Assembly: GCA_004282995.1 (NCBI GenBank)
Contig: SHLU01000026.1
Location: 1 to 16,865, forward strand
DNA length: 16,865 nt
Reading direction: 5' to 3'
From: Sphingomonadaceae bacterium
Lineage (GTDB): Bacteria; Pseudomonadota; Alphaproteobacteria; Sphingomonadales; Sphingomonadaceae
Shown here: piece after piece, positions 1-6,216 of the stretch
Position numbering within the stretch: position 1 is the first letter of the stretch
Layout: every line of letters starts with the position of its first letter
The notes under the pieces: model-generated
Told to the model about the DNA's origin: nothing
What the model saw: the letters and a program-made list of their open reading frames with translations, nothing else
Database searches by the model: none
Made by a program: the position numbers and the translations under genes

Positions 1-678
1 GTCGAAGGCGACACGGTGATCTTCTCGTCCAAGCAGATCCCGGGCAACGAGATCAGCATTGGCAAGGTCCAGAACCGGCTTGCGGAGCGGGGCGTCATCA
101 TGGTGAGCGATCGTCAAAGCATGATCCACGTTTCGGGCCATCCGGGGAGACCGGAACTCGCTGCGCTCTACGAATGGCTGCGTCCGGACATCCTCGTGCC
201 GGTTCATGGCGAAATACGCCACATGCAGGAGCAGTGTCGTTTCGGGCAGGCCGAAGGAATCGACCACTGCACATTCCAGTCCAATGGCGACATAGTCCGC
301 CTGGCTCCCGGCGCGCCGGGCAAGATCGCGCAAGTCCCGACCGGCAGGCTGGTGCTGGATGGGGACATCATCGTACCCGCTGACGGGGAAAGCATCGTCA
401 TGCGCCGCCGCCTGGCGCACAATGGCGTGGTCATGGTCGTCCTCGACGCAAAAGGGCGACCTCAGGTGGAAGGCATGGGCCTGCCGCTGGATGAGGATTA
501 CGCCGACTTCGTCGCCGAGGCGGAGGCCGATATCGTGTCCGCTCTCAAACGCCTGCGTGGGAAGAGTGCAAAGGATCGCGATGCCGTGATCGAAGCGGCC
601 AGGCTCGCTGCCCGTCGCGCAGCCTCGCGCTGGTCGGGCAAGAAGCCGCAGGTCAAGGTAATGCTGGCACAAGGTTGA
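1..678 (+). CDS. rnj: Ribonuclease J, C-terminal part (5' end outside window)
   Basis: This is the last 225 codons of a ribonuclease J, a zinc-dependent metallo-beta-lactamase/beta-CASP nuclease that processes and degrades mRNA and rRNA in the cytoplasm, by 5' exonuclease and endonuclease action. The visible part starts inside the beta-CASP/MBL region. Counting from the first codon in the window, the conserved HVSGHP motif is at residues 43-48 and PVHGE at 67-71; both are typical of the family's metal and phosphate site. A C-terminal domain follows, rich in Ala and Arg near its end. The reading frame enters from base 1 and ends in TGA at 676-678. The start codon and the HxHxDH metal motif lie upstream of the window. 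The next gene begins 6 bases later, an order often seen in alphaproteobacteria. Confidence 0.93.
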   Translation, partial: VEGDTVIFSSKQIPGNEISIGKVQNRLAERGVIMVSDRQSMIHVSGHPGRPELAALYEWLRPDILVPVHGEIRHMQEQCRFGQAEGIDHCTFQSNGDIVRLAPGAPGKIAQVPTGRLVLDGDIIVPADGESIVMRRRLAHNGVVMVVLDAKGRPQVEGMGLPLDEDYADFVAEAEADIVSALKRLRGKSAKDRDAVIEAARLAARRAASRWSGKKPQVKVMLAQG

Positions 679-684
679 ACGGAC

Positions 685-963
685 ATGGCCTGGACTTCCA
701 TCATAGCGATCTACGCGCTGTTCTGGGTAATGTCGGCCTTCATCCTTCTGCCTTTCGGAATCCGCACGGCAGATGAGTTGGGGGTGGAGAAGGTGCCGGG
801 CCAGGCTGACAGTGCGCCAGCCAATTTCCGCCCCGCCAGGGTGGCTGTACGCGCAACGATCCTGTCGCTGTTGCTGACCGCGCTATGGGTTCTCAACTGG
901 GAATATCAGTGGATCACGGTCGAGATGATCGACCTGTTCGGAACCACGAGGCGGACGGGTTAG
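685..963 (+). CDS. DUF1467 family small membrane protein
   Basis: This 92-residue protein has two hydrophobic helices, about residues 2-25 and 52-75, separated by a polar segment containing RTADELG and a Pro-rich stretch. Length, two-helix layout and position directly behind RNase J match the DUF1467 family of alphaproteobacterial inner-membrane proteins, whose function is unknown. The start codon is 6 bases after the RNase J stop. An AAGG at 671-674, inside the end of the rnj reading frame, could serve as ribosome binding site, so the two genes are probably co-transcribed. It converges on the large coiled-coil gene with only 7 bases between the two stop codons. The family call rests on sequence feel plus context, not on a search. 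Confidence 0.8.
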   Translation: MAWTSIIAIYALFWVMSAFILLPFGIRTADELGVEKVPGQADSAPANFRPARVAVRATILSLLLTALWVLNWEYQWITVEMIDLFGTTRRTG

Positions 964-970
964 CTCGTCA

Positions 971-3601
971 TCATTCACTACGCAGACGTTCAATCGCCTG
1001 CGCTAGCGCCACATACAGCTTGCCCATGTCGCTGCTGAGCAGCGTTACCCCGATTGCATTGCCGTCGCGGGTCGAAAGCATCGTCCGCAGCATGGCCTCG
1101 AAATCGTGAATGTAGCGGCTGACGTGATCGCGGAATTCCATGTCCGCATCGAACAGCTCGGCTATTTCACGCGCTTCACTGTTGGAAAGGAGCGAGACCG
1201 CGCGCCGCGTAAAGATGCCGCGATCGCCGCGCAGATAGCTCGTCCACGCCGTATCGGTCACCTCGGTCGAGAGTGACTTGGCGATATCGATGGCATTGGA
1301 GTTCAGAGATTCGGTAATCAGCGCGACGCGACGGGCGAAATCATTGTCGACCTGCTCCTCGGCCCGTTCTCGCGCGAGAGCGACCCGGTTTTCAAGATTG
1401 CCGGCCAGTTCGTTTACTAGCGAGAGCTGATCGCGCAATTGCACTGCCGCTTCACGGGCGGTTGTGGACGAACGCGATGCTGCTTCGTCGAGCTGCGCGA
1501 TTGCAGAGTTGGATTGTTCCCGCACCGCACGGTCGATGGCACTTGCGGCTCGTTCCCCGATACCCGCGGCGATACGGTCGATCTCTTCGTTGCTTGCGTC
1601 TCCGGCGAGCGCCAGCGCTTCGCGTAGTTTGTTCTGCAAGGTCTCGAGCCCTTCGTGCAGCGCCTTCTTGCTTACTTCAGCAACACGCTCGCTGTCGTCT
1701 TCGAGCGTCGCCAGGGTCTCGCGAAGCTGGCTGATCTCGCTGGCGAAATTGCCTGCAAGTGTTCTCAATCGAGTTTCGAGTGAGTCGGTACGCGTGTCCA
1801 GCGCATTACCATTTTCGTTGGCAGAGATGACGTAATTGGAGATGGCTTCGGAGCGGGCGACCCCGGTTTCAAGCATCACGCCGAGAGCCTCGGAGGCATC
1901 GCGGGCGGCCGCAAGACGTTCTTCGGCAACACCGATTGCCGACGGTAGATCGTCCCGGCTGTGTTGTGCGCTGGCCCGGATCAATTCGAGTAGGCGCACG
2001 CAGGCTTCGGTCAGTTCATCGATCACACCCCTGGTGGCCGTTATGTCATCACGGCCGGAGGCTAGATTGCGAGCCATCGCTTCGCTTGTTTCGAGCATTC
2101 CGCGCTGTGTTTCCGCGCCATGCGTAGCGAGCGATTCGATTTGTTCGGTCAGGTCGCCGACCTGGGCGGTAACCGCGGCGGTGCTTTGTGCGAAGGCGCG
2201 GACTTGCTCCAGCTGCCGCTCACGCCGCGCCGCGAGCTCCGTATCGATCGCTTCGAGTTGTTCGCGCAGCGCTTCGAGTGCCTGCTGCTCCGCGCTTTCG
2301 AGCGCGTCGCGGCGTACGCCCATCTCGGCGTGAAAGAAGCGGTTGCGGTCGGTCAGCTTGGCATCGACCGCCGCAGCCTCGTCGCGAAGACCCTGCAGCT
2401 TCTTCTGCGCGTGCGCGAGCGCCTGTTCATCGATCTTCCGGATTTGCTCGACTGCTTCGCCAAGCCGTTCCTTCATGGCCTCGATTTGGGAAACCCACAG
2501 GCCGCGAGCTTCTTCCTCGCCGTCGCGGATTGATCGGGCGATTGTTTCGCTTTCGCTTCGTAGGCCGGTAAGCCGCGCGCGCATCGAACGCAGCGCTTCT
2601 TCTTCCTGCTCTTCAAGTTCGGTCCGGCTAGATGCAAGTTCCCCTGCCAGCTGGTCGGCACGACGCCGCAAGCCAGCCAGGCTTTCGACCTCGCGGCTGT
2701 CGAGTTCGCCCCGGAATTCCTCGCTTTTCTCACGCAGCGCGGCAAAACGGGCGGAAGTAATTTCTTCCATTTGTGTCGCCTGCGCTTCGAATGCAGCGAG
2801 CGTTGCTTCGACCTGTTCGCTGAGCGCTGCCACCTGCCGTTCGCTCGTGGCACCGAATTCGTTGAGACGCTCGAACCCGCCAACCAAGCGTTCGATCTGA
2901 CCCTCGGCGGTGCCTCCGGCGTGGGCAATATTATTGGCTACATCGCGCGCGGAATTGGCGATGACCGGCAAGTCGTCACGCAGTTTGTCCATGTTCTCGA
3001 GAGCGGTTGTGCTGACGCTGGCGATCTGTTCGACCTGGTCGGAATTTGTGCGGACGAGCGACTGCAGCCGGTCGGCATGTTCGCTCAGCCGTTCGCTCGC
3101 GACACGGCCGAGCGATTCCAGCTCTAGCCCCTGCGACCCCAAAAAGTCGCGGGCAAGGCTGAGTTCGCGATTCACGATCGAGAGCCTTGTTTCGAGCCTT
3201 TGCGATTCCGCGGACAGCGCGCTGGCTGCCTGCCCGTAGCGATTGGCCTCGCGGGTGCTGTTGCGCTGAACTAGCAGCCATAGCGTCACGATCAGGAGGA
3301 CCGGGACAGACCATTGCACTATCCAGTCGATCCATTGGCCGGGTGTAGACCCGGCAAGGATTGCGTCGAACCGGACCCAGCCGAAGAAAACTGTCCATCC
3401 AAGCACTATTGCCAGGGCAATAGTGGGCAGCAACCAGGCGCGATTGCGCGGTTGCGGTTCCTCTTCCCAATCCTCGTAGAATTCCGTGTCTTCCGAAACC
3501 GGCGTGTCGAGAACGAGCTCGTCGAACTCTTCGCCGTGCGATTTCGCGGTGTTGTCTTCGCCAGAAGCGCCGACAGCCCGCATATGATGACCCCCGCTCA
3601 T
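971..3601 (-). CDS. Large membrane-anchored coiled-coil protein, TipN-like architecture
   Basis: This 876-residue protein opens with an acidic cytoplasmic tail (residues 1-53). Two membrane helices follow, at about 55-76 and 90-112, with a short loop between them. A very long, Glu/Ala/Arg-rich region with heptad-like spacing runs from about 125 to 785 and is almost certainly coiled coil. The last 90 residues look like a separate folded domain, with motifs YLRGDRG, FTRRAV and YIHDFEAML. Size and layout match TipN, the Caulobacter new-pole marker that helps place the flagellum and the division plane; homology is inferred, not shown. Automatic tools may call such proteins 'ATPase', but I see no Walker motif. 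The start is uncertain: Met7 (base 3583) has a GGGGG run about 7 bases upstream, better than the signal for Met1. It is divergent from the operon starting at 3672. Confidence 0.85.
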   Translation of the reverse strand: MSGGHHMRAVGASGEDNTAKSHGEEFDELVLDTPVSEDTEFYEDWEEEPQPRNRAWLLPTIALAIVLGWTVFFGWVRFDAILAGSTPGQWIDWIVQWSVPVLLIVTLWLLVQRNSTREANRYGQAASALSAESQRLETRLSIVNRELSLARDFLGSQGLELESLGRVASERLSEHADRLQSLVRTNSDQVEQIASVSTTALENMDKLRDDLPVIANSARDVANNIAHAGGTAEGQIERLVGGFERLNEFGATSERQVAALSEQVEATLAAFEAQATQMEEITSARFAALREKSEEFRGELDSREVESLAGLRRRADQLAGELASSRTELEEQEEEALRSMRARLTGLRSESETIARSIRDGEEEARGLWVSQIEAMKERLGEAVEQIRKIDEQALAHAQKKLQGLRDEAAAVDAKLTDRNRFFHAEMGVRRDALESAEQQALEALREQLEAIDTELAARRERQLEQVRAFAQSTAAVTAQVGDLTEQIESLATHGAETQRGMLETSEAMARNLASGRDDITATRGVIDELTEACVRLLELIRASAQHSRDDLPSAIGVAEERLAAARDASEALGVMLETGVARSEAISNYVISANENGNALDTRTDSLETRLRTLAGNFASEISQLRETLATLEDDSERVAEVSKKALHEGLETLQNKLREALALAGDASNEEIDRIAAGIGERAASAIDRAVREQSNSAIAQLDEAASRSSTTAREAAVQLRDQLSLVNELAGNLENRVALARERAEEQVDNDFARRVALITESLNSNAIDIAKSLSTEVTDTAWTSYLRGDRGIFTRRAVSLLSNSEAREIAELFDADMEFRDHVSRYIHDFEAMLRTMLSTRDGNAIGVTLLSSDMGKLYVALAQAIERLRSE

Positions 3602-3632
3602 GCCAGCGATTCTATCACTTTATGGCCAGTAT

Positions 3633-3648
3633 TAAACCCTCCATTAAC
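3633..3648. promoter_or_regulatory. Possible degenerate CtrA-type box in divergent promoter region
   Basis: The 70-base gap between the coiled-coil gene and the Hpt-like gene contains TAAA-N7-TTAAC, one mismatch from the alphaproteobacterial CtrA consensus TTAA-N7-TTAA(C). Shifting the left half by one base gives a perfect TTAA but an 8-base spacer. A GATTC (GANTC type, the CcrM methylation site) lies at 3608-3612. Such short matches occur by chance. I see no convincing -35/-10 pair here, although both genes must be transcribed from this gap. Confidence 0.25.
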
Positions 3649-3671
3649 TGTGTTGGCGCTATCGGGCAGGA

Positions 3672-3977
3672 ATGGCTTTCGAAAATGGTGCCTTTTCTGC
3701 AACATTGGCGGCGGCGGCCGGGGAAGATGCCGCGCTGCACGCTGAATTGCGCGAAGCATTTCGTGAAAGCGTGGAACAGCAGGTGGATCTGTTGTCCCGC
3801 GCCCGTTGTGACGGCAACTGGATCGTTGCTGCGCAGCGAATCAAGGGCCTTGCCGCCAGTTTCCATGCCGAGCCACTGATGGCGCTGGCCCAGGAAGCAA
3901 TCGAATCCGCGCCTGGTGATCCCGTGATCCTACGCAAGCTCGCTGGTTTCGTGCGAAAATTCGATTCGGCGGACTAA
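3672..3977 (+). CDS. Hpt-like small protein lacking the phospho-acceptor histidine
   Basis: This 101-residue, mostly helical protein resembles a histidine phosphotransfer (Hpt) domain, which normally relays phosphate between response regulators through a His in a pattern like A-H-x-L-K-G-x-A-x-x-x-G-A. Here the matching stretch, residues 54-66, reads AQRIKGLAASFHA, so Gln55 (CAG at 3834-3836) stands where the active His should be. The Lys-Gly pair and the following small residues are kept. A pairing helix follows (PLMALAQEAIESA), as in Hpt domains. Single-domain length fits the family. The ATG is the first start after an in-frame stop; its only Shine-Dalgarno-like sequence, GCAGGA, is unusually close. 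It is the first of four same-strand genes and may bind a receiver domain or kinase without carrying phosphate. The Hpt call is a motif-level inference. Confidence 0.75.
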   Translation: MAFENGAFSATLAAAAGEDAALHAELREAFRESVEQQVDLLSRARCDGNWIVAAQRIKGLAASFHAEPLMALAQEAIESAPGDPVILRKLAGFVRKFDSAD

Positions 3978-4003
3978 CACCGCCACCGACTTGCCAATCG
4001 CGT

Positions 4004-4028
4004 CGCCCGCGCCGTATCGCTGCGGGCG
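4004..4028 (+). other. GC-rich hairpin just before the start codon at 4031
   Basis: CGCCCGC (4004-4010) and GCGGGCG (4022-4028) form a perfect 7-base-pair stem around an 11-base loop. The hairpin ends two bases before the ATG at 4031 and covers the place where a ribosome binding site would lie. There is no T-run after it, so it is not a standard terminator. It might limit translation of the next gene or reduce read-through from the Hpt-like gene. GC-rich DNA makes such stems by chance fairly often. Confidence 0.3.
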
Positions 4029-4030
4029 CG

Positions 4031-5212
4031 ATGGCTCCAGACACTCCGTCAAGAACTGCATTGCTCACGCTCGATGCGCCGGTTGGTTCCGCTGCGTCCG
4101 GTCGTCGCCTTGTCGGCGGGACCAGCGTGTTGGAACGGCAGGTTGACGCTGCTCTGGCGTTAGGATGCCGCTCAATCTGGCTATTCACCTCCCAACAGGA
4201 CGAACTGGCCATTGCGGCCCAGCGCCTGGCGGAAAAAGGCGGAGCGCGCTTCCGGCTGATCCAACGGGGGAGACAGTTGCTGGGCGGATTGCGGCAGGAC
4301 GATCAATTGCTCGTGCTGGCGGAGGGGCTGTTGATTGCCGACCCTTCCGGGTTCGACCTATTGTCCGATGGCCCGGTTGTCCTGCGATTGCCGGCCGAAC
4401 AGGGAGAGCCGGCCGGTTTCGAACGGCTAGACCGTGACTATTGCTGGGCTGGCGCCATGGTCATTCCCGGTCGGGTGTTGGAAGGTCTGGATGCGCTCGG
4501 CGAAGATATCGCACCTGCTTCTGCGTTGCTGCGTGCGGCCCGGATTGCCCGGATACGCGAAGTGGCTTTGCCGGAACCATGGCTGGCCCAGGACAGATGG
4601 AGCCTTCATTCTGTCAAACCGCCGCAACTGGCCAAGTCTCCAGATACCGGAGAACAAGACATTGCGGCGATGCGTGGGCGCGCCGAAAGGCTCCGGCACT
4701 GGCTGGTAGATCGGCCCAACATTGTATTTGCAGGCGGCGTAGCCAGCATTCTGCTGACTTTTTCCGCTGGAGTGAGCCTCTATTCTGACCATCCCGCGTA
4801 TGCATTGGCGCTTATTGCGCTGGCCAGCATTCTCGCCCGCGCGTGGTTCTCGCTGCGCCAGTTGAGCAATCCGCTGGTCTATTCCGTACCCGCGCCGACC
4901 TGGTCCTCCGCCTTGAAACTGTTGCCGCTCGAAGCGTTGGGCGTGATCGGTCTGGGCCTCGGCTTGGCGTCGGAAACGTCATGGCAATCAAGTATTTATA
5001 TCGCGGTGGTGGCCTGGGCGTCATGGCTTATCGCCAGCCGCGAGCCGGGACGATCAGGCCGAATTTTCCAGGACCGCTGGCCGTTCTGGCTGGGTTGCGC
5101 GGTTGCTGGTACGGCAGAGCAATGGATCGCAGGCCCAGCCGCTTTAACTGCCCTCGCGCTCGGCGTGATTGTGCTTAATATGCGAAACCGGGCAGCAATA
5201 ACGCACGTTTAA
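4031..5212 (+). CDS. Membrane protein with possible degenerate nucleotidyltransferase N-terminal domain
   Basis: I do not recognise this 393-residue protein with certainty. Residues about 8-200 look like a Rossmann/GT-A-type nucleotidyltransferase fold: a hydrophobic first strand, a Gly/Arg loop (GSAASGRR, 19-26), then VLERQVDAALALGC at 33-46. That pattern is typical of sugar or inositol nucleotidyltransferases. The expected metal-binding acidic pair is not evident (VLAEGLLIADP, 95-105), so activity is doubtful. After a charged linker, residues about 230-385 form four to six membrane helices. Such a two-part layout recalls enzymes that fuse a cytidylyltransferase to a CDP-alcohol phosphatidyltransferase, but I see no DGxxAR motif of the latter family. 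No good Shine-Dalgarno is visible and a hairpin sits directly upstream. It follows the Hpt-like gene by 53 bases and precedes the next gene by 38. Confidence 0.8.
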   Translation: MAPDTPSRTALLTLDAPVGSAASGRRLVGGTSVLERQVDAALALGCRSIWLFTSQQDELAIAAQRLAEKGGARFRLIQRGRQLLGGLRQDDQLLVLAEGLLIADPSGFDLLSDGPVVLRLPAEQGEPAGFERLDRDYCWAGAMVIPGRVLEGLDALGEDIAPASALLRAARIARIREVALPEPWLAQDRWSLHSVKPPQLAKSPDTGEQDIAAMRGRAERLRHWLVDRPNIVFAGGVASILLTFSAGVSLYSDHPAYALALIALASILARAWFSLRQLSNPLVYSVPAPTWSSALKLLPLEALGVIGLGLGLASETSWQSSIYIAVVAWASWLIASREPGRSGRIFQDRWPFWLGCAVAGTAEQWIAGPAALTALALGVIVLNMRNRAAITHV

Positions 5213-5250
5213 CCATAGGGCGCTATGTGTGGCCGATGATCGAGGCTGCG

Positions 5251-6213
5251 ATGACCAAAGCTGACAACCCTGTATCTGCGGAAGCCCCTGTCGAGGCTGT
5301 GCTGCGCGAGGAACTCGCGCATGGCGATGTGGTGCTCGGGACGGTGGAGCCGATTCTCGGCCATCTTCTCGCCAATCACGACCATTCGCTGTTCAGCGAC
5401 GAGATCGTGGCAGGTGTGCGGGGCATGATCACGAGCGTCGCACATCAGATGCTCGAAGCGCAGGCCGAAGTGGTCGACGAGGCGAGCCCGCACGGATTTG
5501 CTTCGCGTAACGCCGCAGAACTGGCTACCGCCATAGCCTCGGGTCCGGGCTTTCTCGCCCATTGCCACGCCCTCGCTATCGAGTGCCATCTGGCACAGAG
5601 ATTGCGAAGTCGCAGTTCGATCGATCCGGTTCTGTCGCCGCTCTTGCAGTCACTAATCGCGTCGGATGAGGTCGAGACCGCCACTCTGGCCATGCATGCA
5701 CTGGCGAGCCAGGCCCGCTTTACTCAACATCAGAAGCGCATGTACCTGCCGCTCATGGAGCTTCCGGCGGACTTGTTTCACCAGGCACTGACAAGCTGGC
5801 ACGAGTATTCCGAAGGGCTGGGCAAACCGGTCATTGACCGTGTCGAAGCCAAATTGCGCAAGAGTTTCGACGAAAGCCGCAGTCGGCTCGGTCTGCTGAC
5901 CCGCCTTGTCGAAGGCATGGGTGGCGGTGCGCGCGCTGCGCTGTCGATCTCTCATTCGGGTTCAGCGCTGTTCCTGACTGCGTTGGCATCGATTTCGCAG
6001 CAGCACCGTGATGTGGTGGCGCTTTCAACCAATGACCGCCAGATGGCGCGTCTTGCGCTCGCGCTGCGCAGTGCCGGCCTCAACTCGAAAGAGGTAAGCG
6101 AACAGTTTCTCTATCTTCATCCCGATGTGTCACTGCCTGAAGGATTCGCGCAACTCCGGGTAGACCGGGCCCGTGCGATCCTCGATTCCTCGGCCGGGTG
6201 GCAGGCCGACTGA
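5251..6213 (+). CDS. Hypothetical helical protein, unrecognised
   Basis: I do not recognise this 320-residue protein. It is soluble, with no signal peptide or membrane helix, and appears all-helical, with many Leu/Ala-rich amphipathic stretches and a His-rich N-terminal third (motifs LANHDHSLF, AHCHALAIECH). A Gly-rich turn, GMGGGARAAL, lies past the middle. The frame is open back to a GTG at 5227 and also contains an ATG at 5236. I chose the ATG at 5251 because GAGG stands five bases before it. Its stop codon is only three bases before the kinase-like gene, and both are in the same reading frame, so tight co-expression is expected. Context suggests a partner of the kinase-like protein or its adaptor. 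DUF2336 was considered as a family but the sequence did not clearly fit. Confidence 0.8.
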   Translation: MTKADNPVSAEAPVEAVLREELAHGDVVLGTVEPILGHLLANHDHSLFSDEIVAGVRGMITSVAHQMLEAQAEVVDEASPHGFASRNAAELATAIASGPGFLAHCHALAIECHLAQRLRSRSSIDPVLSPLLQSLIASDEVETATLAMHALASQARFTQHQKRMYLPLMELPADLFHQALTSWHEYSEGLGKPVIDRVEAKLRKSFDESRSRLGLLTRLVEGMGGGARAALSISHSGSALFLTALASISQQHRDVVALSTNDRQMARLALALRSAGLNSKEVSEQFLYLHPDVSLPEGFAQLRVDRARAILDSSAGWQAD

Positions 6214-6216
6214 TCG

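Noticed and set aside
2343..2900. Ser/Arg-rich open frames on + strand inside the coiled-coil gene
   Set aside because: Ser/Arg/Ala-rich translation is the expected antisense pattern of a Glu/Ala/Leu-rich coiled coil.
5227..5250. GTG start at 5227 for the hypothetical protein
   Set aside because: No Shine-Dalgarno at usual distance in this frame, whereas the ATG at 5251 has GAGG five bases upstream. Not fully excluded.
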